Positions 1-10,083 are shown, numbered from the stretch's first letter. The stretch is 36,495 nucleotides of DNA from Zygnema cylindricum (GCA_037447655.1 JBBHKE010002971.1:1-36495); one strand, 5' to 3'. Made by a program: numbers and translations. The notes: generated from the letters alone by a model not told the origin.

Positions 1-150
1 GTCTTATAATTGTACTTTTGGTCTTATTCTTTCCTTTTCTTTTCGTCGGTCAACTTTGTCTAATAGATCTGGTCTTTGTGTAGCCGCCCAAATCTACTTT
101 GTGTAGCGTAGTTCAGTACTATTCACAGTAATTAGCATTTTGTAACTTTG

Positions 151-381
151 TATAAAAGGATCTCGTTTCATAATGAAATTATCAATCTCGATCACACAAT
201 TCAAATGCTTTGACTCTCTCTATCTTTTGTTATGGCGTCCAATAATCCTACTCCTGTACATACTGAGGCAAATGAAGATATATGGAGGGAAATGGAGGTA
301 ATGGCCAAAAGAGGCAGACAGGGGCAAACGCAGGCAAAAGGTGGCAAAAGGGTGACAACAGATGCAAAAGGAAGCAAATGA
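151..381 (+). promoter_or_regulatory. TATA box followed by a short unidentified ORF
   Basis: A TATAAAA box lies at 151-157, and about 75 bp downstream an ATG at 232 opens a 49-codon frame that stops at 381. The peptide begins MASNNPTPVH and runs into the GGCAAA-rich repeat, where it becomes Lys/Gly/Gln-rich. The layout of promoter, short leader and ATG resembles either a small gene or the leader and gag start of a decayed retroelement. No primer-binding site is visible before the ATG. Product unknown. Confidence 0.25.
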
Positions 382-722
382 AGGGAAATAGAGGCAAGCG
401 GAGCCAAAAGAGGGCAAACGGAGGCAAACAAAGTCAATCAAAGCTAAACTGAGGCAAACAGAGGTTAAAGGAGGCAAAAAGAGGCAAACGGAGGGAAACA
501 AAGATAACGAAGGGAGACAATTTAAATTGGAGGCACAAGGGAAACACTGGCAAACAAAGGGTAACAAATTCAAACAGAGGCAGACTGAGATAAACATAGG
601 CATGTGGAAGAAAACGGATAGAAACGAAGGTTCTAAAACAAAGATAAAAAAACGGACAAAAGGAGGCAAAGAGAGGCAAAGAGAGGCAAAAGGAGGCAAA
701 TGGAGAGATCGGTGGCAAACAT
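270..722. repeat. GGCAAA-rich purine repeat (degenerate microsatellite)
   Basis: The + strand is almost pure purine, built from diverged copies of GAGGCAAA and near variants such as GAGGGAAA and GGTGGCAAA. It has no fixed period. Open frames over it on both strands are compositional and were not annotated. From 723 to 920 I see nothing recognisable. Confidence 0.75.
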
Positions 723-925
723 AGGCATATGAAACCACACTAAAGCACCTCGGCATATGCGGTTCTGGGTCGTTAAAGAAACACTTTTTAAGCAACAACC
801 GAGCATTATCCTAATGTTTGTCACTACATGAAGAGGTAAACTTAAAGGCGAAAAATCTTAGGTGTACAAACATACCTAATATAGTGGGAGTTGTCCTAAA
901 TAATGGAAAACTACTGAATGCTCAT

Positions 926-1565
926 TGTTAGGATTTATAATCGTTGAATCTTTGTTTATGTAATGTTGGTTCGTAGTTAGTGTGGATTAGTTTTGATCGC
1001 GCGGCAGTTCACGTTCGTTTTATTAAGTTTGATTTAGTGTTTAGGTCGTGTACATTTCATGTGTACAGGATTTGATTCGATTTGATTTCTTATGTTTCGT
1101 TTGAGTTCTTGTACCGGACTTCGAGAAGTTTCGTTTCGCGCAACCTACGTCTAGTAGTTTTGTTTCGCGTATGTTAAGTGTGCCGAACAGGACTTTGTTA
1201 GATTAGTTTCTAGTATTTTTATTTTGCATTGTACCGTATTTTGCGTCTAAGTACATTTAGACACTTCTCGAGTTAGTGTTCTAGATAGTTTCTGCGGCTA
1301 AGTGAAAAAGTCATCGTGTGAGATAGATAAATCAGTTAATACAATTAGGAATCAATCAGAGTCAATTAAGGAAGAATGAATTAAGAGAAGTGTAATATTT
1401 AAGGATTGAGCTAATATGAGTTTCTTTTATTGAGTATTCAATTTGACTCTATCTTGGATTATGAGTTTTCTATGTGTTGTAATGTTTGATTTAATTTCAA
1501 TTTCGCTTCCGCATTGAGACATTTAGTATTTGTGAGCGCATTCCGATTGTCTTTTATTCCTTTCA
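926..1565. mobile_element. Solo LTR of a retrotransposon, 640 bp
   Basis: The segment opens with TGTTAGGATT, ends with CCTTTCA, and is bounded by the direct repeat CTCAT at 921-925 and 1566-1570. TG...CA ends with a 5-bp target duplication are the hallmark of an LTR insertion. No primer-binding site or coding sequence follows, so this is a solo LTR left by LTR-LTR recombination. It shares the TGTTRG start and TTTCG-rich style of the Copia 3' LTR at 17337, but I cannot show they are the same family. Orientation is not determined. Confidence 0.65.
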
Positions 1566-1961
1566 CTCATTGACGTAAATATGAACAAAAATATGTGTGG
1601 CAGTCACTACTACCGGCAGCAGAAAACTAAGACTGGTGCTAGCTGCTTGCGAGGAATACAGACTGCCAACAGAGATTAGAAAAATAGACAGTAAGGTACA
1701 ATTTTTCAGAAGAAAAATACAAGAAAGGGACAATTCATCTGAAAACACGGGCAAAAAGTCCCATTACATGTCAGAAATACGAAATCATTGAGAATTTCAG
1801 AAGGTAATGCTGTGACATCATCTACATGCATGAATGAAGAAGGTCCAATCAGAAAAATCAAGCATGGATGAATACTTTTGCTTAACCACAAACCTTTTTA
1901 TTTGCCTAATTTAAAGAAATTGGGACAATTTCACATTTCCAGCAAAAAATGGAAAAATTAC

Positions 1962-2234
1962 ATGAAAAACATAGGAAGAGCATTCGCTTCATTTTGTGCT
2001 AACAATTCTGGATCATGTTATTGGGTTTACTTAGGTACTGATGTTTTATCATGTCAATTCAATTTACAATTGCACTTGAACTCAATAAATACTGGAAAAA
2101 TGAATGAATTAATAGAGCTCTTACCACAAAATACAAAGAATGGTACCCCTACTTCTACAGAAAAATTAGTTCCTTTTACTTGGAATTCAACCCATTGGTT
2201 CCAATGGGAAGTAGTTAAAACAATTCTAATTTAA
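1962..2234 (+). CDS. Unidentified small ORF, 90 aa from its first ATG
   Basis: An open frame begins at about 1878 and has its first ATG at 1962. The peptide has mixed, non-repetitive composition (Trp, Cys and charged residues) and no motif I recognise. It contains the stretch GSCYWVYLGTDVL and ends in WEVVKTILI. No promoter, splice context or neighbour supports it, so it may be an orphan fragment of a transposon or gene, or a chance frame. The rest of 1571-2570 shows no recognisable feature. Confidence 0.2.
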   Translation: MKNIGRAFASFCANNSGSCYWVYLGTDVLSCQFNLQLHLNSINTGKMNELIELLPQNTKNGTPTSTEKLVPFTWNSTHWFQWEVVKTILI

Positions 2235-2571
2235 TGTACACACTAACTATGATGAGAGTCTAAAGGAGTCTAAATGAACATAACTTGACCTTGAGCCAAA
2301 TAAAATGTTCATTTATCACTCCGAGTCTAATTGAATGCTTGATTGTATCCATCCAAGAACCCTAGATTCTTGTGGAGATTATAGAGAAAGTATATGAATG
2401 AATGACCCCAAAATCCTCTCTTCACAATATTAAAACAGCATTTACTGTTACAAAATAAAAACAATGGAGCACCTAAATAACAAGAAATGGAGAGGCATTG
2501 CCATGGCAGGTGAAAAAAAGGGAATACGGAAAAAGTACAGAACTTGATTTTTTTTTTTCAAGACCGCCTCT

Positions 2572-5123
2572 CTACTCCACATTTGCTACAGAATTTGCCA
2601 ATCCTTGGTACTGCGAAAAGTTACAGTCCGGCTCCAAGACACTCGATGTCACGTAATCGGACGGTGTTCCATCCAAGAATCCTTTCCCAATTTCAGTATC
2701 AGCTGCGATCGCATGGTGTAGAAGCGACACCAATTTTGAAAATTCCACAGCGCGATTCTCGCGGCCGTCACGATAGGTCTGACCCAAAATTCCGTGGATT
2801 GCAGGAGTTTCCTGTAGCATTCGAGGAGACGATATAGCGTCAACATCTTCCACAAACTAATTGAAACCACATTACCAAGGACCAACATTTCAAAAAAACA
2901 AATTAACTCTCTAAATTGACTGTCCAGCTAGAATAGCAATGATGGGTCACGAGACCGAAAAATCATTTCCATAGAGATAGAAAAAAAATGATGAAGTGAT
3001 GTACAATTTTGCGCAGCGATTCAAAGAAGCAGGCAAGAACTGACCTTGACTGAGCTGATTCCAAGGCTGAAGTGGGTCTCGGCATCATCCGGCCTCTGGA
3101 GAAGCGGATTGGCCACTCGGATTCGAAGATCCATGTCCAAAAGATCCGCTATTTTCACAGTGTAATAGTCCACTCTGTACGGTCCCTTCTTCTCCACAGC
3201 CACCAGCGTCAACACCAGTCCACCGTCCAGATTCAACGAATCCGTAACCTGAAAACCACAACGAGCAAACATTCGACGCCATTCATAAATCTCTCAATCC
3301 CACGTTCCGTTCAGAGAATTTTTTGTCTTTTGTAGAAAAACTGGAAGAGTGTGTTCAACAATCGAATTGGAAGAATGTGAAAGGAATTCGCAAATTTAAG
3401 AATCGCAAAGGTAAAAGTTTTCTTAATGAAAGTATTTCTTTCCATCTCCCTCTCTTTCTTCCTCTCCTCTCCTTCTTTCCTTCCCTCTGCCCCTCCCTCT
3501 CCCTCCCCCTCCCCCTTCCCCTCCCCCTCTTTCTCTCTCTCTCTCCCTTCATCTCCCTCTACCTTTTTTTTCCATTTAGCCTTTATTTTTCTATCTTTTG
3601 TAGAAATTTCCTTAATGAAGGTAAACTCCAAATACAGATTGCAGAACTGCATTGTACAGTTAAGTACAACTTGAAGACCGTACGGTACGGAAATATACCT
3701 GCATGCGCGGAAGCTCCTCGCCGTCCAAAGCTGCGAAAGCGAGGAATCCATCTCCACGAGCCGTGTCCTTGCCGCCACGTGCCACCAAATGGAGACTGTG
3801 GCCCTCTCCATTGACGTACCACAAAATGCCAATCTCCTTAATCAATGTCCGTACAGCCTTCCCGTGCCTCAGAACAGTCGCACTTTCCGTACGACTATCC
3901 AAGTACCCGGTCATCTTCATGTTGATGTGAAGATTACGGTCGGAAATCAAAGAAAAGCTTTTGTCGGGTTGGCCGCTGAAGTCGTAGTGTGTTCCGTGCG
4001 CACCGACCAGATGCGGATCGTTCTTGACTGTCGCTTTGCACTTGCCGCCCACCTTGGTCTTTACCAAAACGTTATCCGTACACTCCGGACCTTTTCCGTC
4101 GCGGTAGATAAGACAAAGACCACCGTACGCGCCCCTGAAAAAAGAAAAAAGAGTTAAAAAAATAAAAACTCATCAGAATTTACTACAGTACAAATAGCAT
4201 CTAATTAGTGAAGATTGAACAGCTTCGGAAAAAGATGGCTCGTGTGAAAACTGGAAACCGAAAAGGTACAGTAAATGTGTTCGTACAGATTGAGAAACTG
4301 CCAGAAGGTACACTTGGTGACGTCCTTGCACTTGAGGCAGCACTTCTCCGCCGTCTTCTTCTGATACGCGCGAATGCCGGCGGTGACCACGGTGTCGTCG
4401 GGAAGATCGCCCGACAAATAAAACGCGGCGGTGCCGTATCCGACCAGCAACGGACAGTCGGACGGAATCTGCGAACAGCCAACCGCATGGAACGCGATCA
4501 GCGCAACTTACGCCAGCTAGACGACGAATAGTCGAACAGTCAAATTGACTAATGGTCAAAATAGCCAAATGTCAACACTATTTCTTGTATGCCACGTTAT
4601 CTTTCCTCCCCGAAACACCAAAAAACATGCAATTATGTCTGTTCATGTGTGGAATTATAGCTCAATTTTCCCTTTTTCTTTTTCTTTTTCTTCCTGTGGT
4701 TTTCTTATTCTTGGTTTTCCTCATTCTTTCCTTTATTCTTTTTTCATCTTCCTTTCTTTCTTTTGTTTATTTATTCTTTTTCTTTTCCTTTTTTCTTTAT
4801 CCTTTTTCTTGAACCTTAATTCTTTTTCTTTTTACTACTTTCTTTTTTTTCTTATTGGTAGCAACCATGATAGTGTTCAGCTGATTGAAACCCTAATTAA
4901 CAAATATAAACAAATATAAACTAATATAAAAAAATATAAACAAATATTTTTAATATTTTTAATATTTTTAATTTTTACGTACCACAAACTTTCCCTTGAG
5001 GCCTCCCTGTTTGCATGTACCCGTTTTGCACCCGTTGTTGGCGCGATAATCGGGGCATTGCGACAAAACACCCACACTATTTAAAATGAAAGCGACAAAA
5101 AAGAATCTGAATTTTGAATCCAT
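2572..5123 (-). CDS. Secreted PAN-like plus root-cap/VWD-like protein, five exons, 400 aa (gene 1)
   Basis: Exons in transcript order are 5123-4983, 4468-4287, 4134-3699, 3248-3045 and 2811-2572. All introns are GT-AG, phases fit (0, 2, 0, 0), and the frame is open to a TAG. Residues 1-21 form a signal peptide (hydrophobic FRFFFVAFIL core) before QCPDYR. Residues 22-126 are Cys-rich; EKCCLKCKDVTKC, then TFWQF, then GGLCLIYR resembles a PAN/Apple fold. From 147, DPHLVGAHGTHYDFSG followed by NLHINMKM matches the von Willebrand D-like core of plant root-cap/LEA proteins. HGILGQTYR near 327-335 and FLDG...DYVTSSVL are also typical of that family. It should act in the wall or apoplast; the ligand is unknown. 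Gene 2 is its closest visible relative. Start chosen because it opens the signal peptide and aligns with gene 2. Confidence 0.85.
3478..3552 (-). repeat. G-rich tract in intron 3 of gene 1
   Basis: The + strand is a run of CCCCTCCC-type blocks, so the gene 1 transcript carries many G runs of three to five within about 75 nt. This could form a G-quadruplex in intron RNA or the coding DNA strand. It lies inside the one intron that gene 2 lacks. Confidence 0.7.
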
Positions 5124-5182
5124 TAGAGAACTATGAAAGAGAAGATAACAGGTTGTTTTGACCGGCCAAAGCAGGAGAGAGA

Positions 5183-5361
5183 AGAAAACCGAAGGTGGAG
5201 AGAGAGAGGAGGGAGAGATGAGGGAGAGAGGAGGGAGAGAGTAGGAAGAGAGGAGGGAGAGATGAGGGAGAGAGGAGGGAGAGAGAGGAGGGAGAGAGTG
5301 GTGGGAGAAGGTATGCTTTGAATTGGACAATTTGGCAAGTTCGGGAGTCGTCTATATAATC
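5183..5361 (-). promoter_or_regulatory. Gene 1 promoter: TATA box and CT-rich leader
   Basis: Read on the minus strand, a TTATATAG box sits at about 5352-5359, some 230 bp upstream of the gene 1 ATG. Between them lies a tract of TCTCCCTCC-type repeats (GA-rich on the + strand, 5183-5318). It would form most of the 5' UTR if transcription starts about 30 bp below the TATA box. The same arrangement occurs ahead of gene 2. Confidence 0.5.
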
Positions 5362-5399
5362 TCAAAAACCAAAAACGGGCTACACAAGGCGACAAAAAC

Positions 5400-6083
5400 C
5401 GTCAACGGTACGGTTTATTTCTATTACTCGGAAAGCGCTCAGGAGCGAAATGTTTTTCTATTTTCTCCAGGAGAATTCAACATTTTTTTAATTTTTTCCT
5501 TCGGTTTCTTCTTGATTACAACAGAAAGTTATAACCCAAAACTGCTATGACGCATAATCCACCGCAGATACGACAAATGTCCGTGTAACTTAAGCACTTC
5601 GTTTGGCTGTCATATCCAATAATGGTGTGGAACAACCGATTTCTAGTGGTCGATTTTTTTTTTTTTGGAGGGGAAATGTTTCTGGTCCCTTTAACTTTTT
5701 CGGTAAACGAAGGGCTCTCCGTTATGATAGACATTTGCTATATATTCATTCTTTAAAAAGACAAAATTTATGAAGACCGCCAAATTACAATTGTTGACTT
5801 ACAGTTAGATTACAGTTAGATTTCACTTAAAAGATGTTAGAGTACAATATGCGTATCGGTGTATCGGCTCTAGTCGCGTCAAAGTTTGTTGATTTGCCTG
5901 AAGTACGGTTAAGTATGTATGTACGTCGTTTAGTGCGTAGTACCTGGTACTGTACTTTCCAACGCACATTACGTTTCGTGAAAGTACGTGTACGGCTAAG
6001 TGTCCGTCCTTTTGTTCAGTGCGAAATGGGTGCTCGTACGATTGTACTGGTGCCTGAGTTAAAGGCGGGTTGAAGGTTTTTTT
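5400..6083. other. Intergenic DNA upstream of gene 1, nothing recognised
   Basis: AT-rich DNA with short homopolymer runs. Open frames here are short, overlap on both strands and carry no motif. I see no repeat ends or gene signals. Confidence 0.5.
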
Positions 6084-6085
6084 TT

Positions 6086-6310
6086 ACCGTGTATCGCTAT
6101 TAGGGTTAATGTTTTTTCCGCGACTTAAAACATTTTTTCTCCGCACACATTTGTACAATTTTCAATTGGAGATCGCCAATCGAAAGGTGAAAATTTTGCT
6201 TTTCAATCGCAACCGTCAGATTTATAATCTGACAAGTGTGTACCGTGAAAGGATGTTTTAAGTGGCTAAAAAACATTAGCACTACAGTACTGTAGTAGAG
6301 ATACACGGTG
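6086..6310. mobile_element. MITE, TA-flanked, CACCGTGTATC family, copy 1
   Basis: The left end reads TACCGTGTATCGCTATTAG and the right end is its near complement, ATACACGGTG followed by TA at 6311-6312. The left end appears to have lost the first CA of the inverted repeat. The interior matches the copies at 24157 and 28775: TTAAAACAT, CTCCGCACAC and GACAAGTGTGTAC occur in the same order. No coding capacity. TA target and short inverted repeats suggest a Tc1/mariner-type non-autonomous element. Confidence 0.65.
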
Positions 6311-6728
6311 TAGTTTTTTCCATCGCGCGTTTTGCAATAATGTTTAAAAAGTTTTAAGTCGGTCGCCAAATTTCTGCTTTCTCGGGTTCACTGTTTCCAA
6401 GTGGTTGTACGGCCATCGGATGGACTCTTCGAATTTCGTATTGGTAAATCGTGACCCGCAGCGAACATCAAATTAGCACGTGTCATAGCCACAGTACGGC
6501 CTGGGGGCTGGTAAGACAGCACGTGGAGAATAGCCACTTCTCCAAATATTATTGTTGCTTAGCGTTGTCATTCCTCTGTTTTCGAAAGTACACCCTTTTT
6601 TGTACTTTTCTAATTCGAATGTATTTTCAGTACTACTGTACAGCTGTACTGTATTTTCTAGTGTTGTGTATCGGTAAAAAATTTATCGCGATAACACCGA
6701 TACCTATAATTATCGGTTATCGAACGGT

Positions 6729-7350
6729 CAGAGGTCGCAAACGGTCAACCGAAACCGTGACCGACCGTTAACCGACCGCCCGCGCCTGATCCGGAACGGA
6801 TACGGTTGCCAAATTTTGGGGGTCGGGCGGTTACGGTCGGTTAATTCACCAGGAAAAAAAAAACGGTGGCTACAGTCAACCAAAAAACCAAAAAAAAAAA
6901 GAATTGTACTGTCCCTATAATCCAACATTTTTGTACTTTGTACTCTTAGGCATCGTGGAAGTACGTGACATCACGATTAGCGTTGCAAATCTGACACGGT
7001 ACTATAGTAAGCTATTCATTTCGCAAATCTTAGGGAACGCGACAAAGCGTTGCAAATCTGACACCGTAGTAACACTATTCATTTCGCAAATCTTAGGGAA
7101 CGCGACAAATCGTATTAATTGGCTTATTCCGTCTTACAATGATTAATTTTGTACTTTTTCGGTTACGGGCGGGCACGGTTAGTCGCGAAAATTCAAGATT
7201 CGGTTATTTTTTTTTTCGTAAACGACGGTCGGTTAACGGTTAACATTTTTTGAGCGTGACAAAACTTGGTCGAGCGTCGGTTACTCGGATTTTGAAAAAA
7301 AAAAAACGGACGGTTTCGGGTATGAAAAATTTTGACTTTTGCGACCTCTG
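6729..7350. mobile_element. Non-autonomous hAT-like transposon, 622 bp, with 8-bp target duplication
   Basis: The element starts CAGAGGTCGCAAA and ends in the complementary TTTTGCGACCTCTG. The octamer CGAACGGT flanks it exactly at 6721-6728 and 7351-7358. CAGAG-type inverted repeats with an 8-bp target duplication are diagnostic of the hAT superfamily. The interior has repeated CGGTTA/ACCGT words, poly-A and poly-T runs and a 67-bp tandem duplication, but no transposase. Oddly, the right flank continues CAGAGGTCCCGG, echoing the element's own terminus. Confidence 0.8.
6980..7112. repeat. 67-bp tandem duplication inside the hAT-like element
   Basis: The word GCGTTGCAAATCTGACAC recurs at 6980 and 7047. 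Each copy is followed by CTATTCATTTCGCAAATC and GGGAACGCGACAAA. The copies differ by a few substitutions and small indels. Confidence 0.8.
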
Positions 7351-7654
7351 CGAACGGTCAGAGGTCCCGGTATATTGGTCAGAGACCAACAAATTCCTTA
7401 TCAGCGATAACTTAAAAAAAATATAGTATGCATACGATAGTACTATATAACATACTGTATTATATTATTTACTTTATGTAGCGTGGCATGCCAGGTATAA
7501 TTAATCTGTTCCGTAACTGTACAGAAGGACAGAGCAGACGAACACATCTGTCAGACTGCCGCCTTTTACTGCAACCTACTCCCACCATCTTTTGAAAATT
7601 CAGGGGCACTTATTTGAGGAAATATTACTTTTTTTATAAAATTTGACAATCGAT

Positions 7655-7715
7655 GATTTTTCAAGATTGGGAATCAATAAGTTAAGAATTTTACAATTTT
7701 CAATTTTTTGGCGAA
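7655..7715. repeat. Fragment related to the 124-bp satellite at the right end of the window
   Basis: AATAAGTTAAGAATTTTAC followed by AATTTTCAATTTTTTGGCGA resembles the part of the 36369 monomer that runs from GATAGGTTAAAAAATT to GAATTGGGCGA. A second fragment matching the following part of the monomer lies at 8527-8570, so the two may be halves of one monomer split by insertion. Confidence 0.4.
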
Positions 7716-8104
7716 ATGGCGTGCGTTGGTCGAGACCCCCTCCACGGCCCTGTACCGAAAAAAACGCACGAAAAAAAGTCACGCACAGGCTGTAAACGTG
7801 CAGTGGGTTTATTTTTTGGTGCGAACCTCCGTCGCGTGCGACAATGCCTGCGTATTCGTTCCTATCATGAAACTTTAGTTAAATTCACCTCGCGAGGTGA
7901 GTTGGGTAGAAGTTTGAAGATGAGTTGGAGGGACGCGAAAGTGGGTCGAAACGCGCTAGACGACAACTTGCAGTACATTGAAAGTTTCAAAGTGACGCAA
8001 ACTGTACTGTGGTAGTTTCAATGGTATGGCTGCGGATTTTATCGTTAAGTTTTGGAGGAAAACGACGGAAAAAAACCCTAACTTTATCACATGGGAAAGC
8101 GTCC
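7716..8104 (+). mobile_element. Truncated PIF/Harbinger-like element, family C copy 1
   Basis: This matches the copies at 10084 and 27021 along its length: ACGCACAGGCTG, the palindrome ACCTCGCGAGGT (7887-7898), GACGCGAAAGTGG, CTGCGGATTTT and a TATCACATGGGAAAGCGTCC end followed by TTA. The left third of the full element is missing. It encodes no transposase; open frames through it are incidental. Confidence 0.6.
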
Positions 8105-8308
8105 TTATTCTTGTACAATTTTTTAAGTACAACAGAAATACATAAAATGTGTAAACTATTGTTACTTCTAGCTACTGAAAATAATCATGTGCCCTCTTAA
8201 AACTATCTCAATTTCAATTGATTTCATTGGAATGTATTGCTGTGTCTCTCAAAATGCTTTCAGTGTAATTTTTTTAGATTTTGTTGCCAAGTTCCTTGCA
8301 TAGTTGCA

Positions 8309-8545
8309 ATGCTTGTGCACAATATTTCAGGTGATTGTTACATTTCAGGTTCCGTCCACATTTACTCATGTTGTCCACCAAACAAAGTTTGTTTCATCTG
8401 TGCTACCAAATATATTGTGGCCTTTGCTGATGAGAAGGACATTAAAATCTGTCAAATATGTCAAGAAATGATGTTCATGCGAGTTTTTTGGAGATTGCTT
8501 TCTAAATTTGACAAACGCGTTGAATTCGGTTATTTTGAAATTTAA
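8309..8545 (+). CDS. Unidentified Cys-rich ORF, 78 aa from its first ATG
   Basis: The frame is open from about 8237, with the first ATG at 8309. It has CCPPNKVCFICATKY and KICQICQEMM, spaced Cys pairs that could bind zinc, but I recognise no family. It sits between a truncated transposon and a satellite-like fragment (8527-8570) that overlaps its 3' end, so it may be a transposon remnant. Low confidence that it is a gene. Confidence 0.2.
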   Translation: MLVHNISGDCYISGSVHIYSCCPPNKVCFICATKYIVAFADEKDIKICQICQEMMFMRVFWRLLSKFDKRVEFGYFEI

Positions 8546-8570
8546 ACATTGACAATATAGAAATTGGATT
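8527..8570. repeat. Second satellite-related fragment
   Basis: TTTTGAAATTTAAACATTG, ACAATATAGAAATTGGATTT closely matches the monomer segment at 36423-36465 that contains AAACATTGACAATGTGG and AATTGGATTTTGAG. Confidence 0.5.
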
Positions 8571-8584
8571 TGTCGATTTTGCGG

Positions 8585-9140
8585 TAAATTCCAATGCTAG
8601 AATTAGTGTGCACTAAATTTCCATGTTAGTAACTCTTGTGCTAGAATCCCTACACTAAAATTTAGTTTTGAATCTGAATGGTAAGTGTCGCACTAAATTT
8701 TATTGTTAAAATGCACCGCCAGCCTAGTGCTACACTAAAATACTGTATTGAATTTCGGTGGAAAAGTTCAATGTTGGGTGCTATGATGAATTTCAGTGCT
8801 CATATTCAGTGCTTAAGTAATAAAGTAATCAATATGTAATAACTTAATAAAGTAATTTATAATTAATAAAGTGCTTAAATTTAGTATTGAACCGTTCAAC
8901 ACTCAAATTCAGACCTAGAAAACGTTGCGCACTGAATTGTAGAGCTGAAGTCAAGTGTTAAGATTTAGTGTTGAAATTTAGTGATGTGCTGAAATTCAGT
9001 TGTGGAATTCAGTGTTGAATTAGAGAAGGTCAGTGCTAAATCTCACGACAAAACTTCAATGTTAAATTTCCGTGGTAAAGTAAATTGCTGAGTGGTAAAA
9101 TACAGTGCTAAAACTAAGTGCGCAAAGATAGTGTTGAATT
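8585..9140. repeat. Low-complexity array of AATTCAGTG/GTGCTAAA words
   Basis: About 550 bp of short, irregular alternations of TTCAGTG, GTGCTAAAAT and GTGTTGAATT with no exact period. It has no coding signal. Confidence 0.65.
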
Positions 9141-9203
9141 TCAGTGCGAGTACAACACAGGGAACTACAGTACGAGTACAACACGGGGAACTACAGTACA
9201 GTA

Positions 9204-9695
9204 CACCGCGAATCGTAATTAGAGAAAATTACTCTAATCGGTCGCTCGAAATTTCGACTCTATCACATGAAATAGAGTAAATTATTCTAATTTTTTCATT
9301 ATTCTATTTAAGGTAAATTTTAATTAGCGTTTTTAATTCTAGTATAGGTTCGTTTTAGATAGTGTGGAATACGGACTACCTCCGACCGTGCAAAATTGTA
9401 CTTTATTAAGTAAAAAAGTACAAATAATGATTTAATACAGGCCGTTATCATGTATCTGCGTTTTAACAAACCGCGTAGTGCAAACGTCATAGTGACTATA
9501 AACTGTATGTTTTGCCAAATTTTGTACCAATACCTTATTTACAGTAGAAGATATTAGCGTGCCAAATTAGAGTACTTCAATAAATTAGAGTAAACTTCAT
9601 AGTTGAAACAACTCTATCACACAAATTAGCGTTTATTACTCTAATTGTTTTTTCTAGTTTTTGTACTCTCATTACTCTAATTCCAATTAGCGGTG
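9204..9695. mobile_element. TA-flanked MITE with CACCGC termini, 492 bp
   Basis: The left end is CACCGCGAATCGTAATTAG after TA (9202-9203). The right end is CCAATTAGCGGTG before TA (9696-9697), an imperfect inverted repeat. The interior repeats ATTACTCTAAT words. The ends resemble the other CACC elements here, which places it in the same TA-target group. No coding capacity. Confidence 0.55.
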
Positions 9696-9733
9696 TACTG
9701 TTACTGTCAAGTACAATTCTACACTATACAGTA

Positions 9734-9932
9734 CACCTTGAATTGTTATTAGCGTATAAAAATTATTAGTGTAAAGAAAAAATTAGCGTCATTCATTCTA
9801 ACTTAGTGCCTGGAGACGTGGCAGATTATGGTCCATGTCCGTAAATATTGTAATTTATTATAATTAAGGTATCAATGTCAAAATTTCGGGGTGCCGATAT
9901 AGCGTACATAAGGCTAATAACGATTCACGGTG
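9734..9932. mobile_element. TA-flanked MITE with CACC termini, 199 bp
   Basis: The left end CACCTTGAATTGTTATTAG and right end CTAATAACGATTCACGGTG are inverted repeats of about 19 bp with a few mismatches. TA lies on each side (9732-9733 and 9933-9934). Non-coding. Confidence 0.65.
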
Positions 9933-10083
9933 TACTCTACAATTTATATTGTCTGCGGTTAATCTGCTATATGATCAAGAATGTTTTTACTGCAGATTTT
10001 TCTTAGCATACGACCGACTAATTGTACCGTACGACTGTTATTTGGTTATACGTACACAATTCTACATTCAATGTAAGAACTAA

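Noticed and set aside
220-798. Long frames on both strands over the GGCAAA repeat
   Set aside because: Composition-driven; Leu/Ser/Phe-rich peptides from pyrimidine tracts.
3311-3832. Long minus-strand frame rich in Glu/Lys/Gly
   Set aside because: It is a read-through of the G-rich intron 3 of gene 1 joined to exon 3 in the wrong frame.
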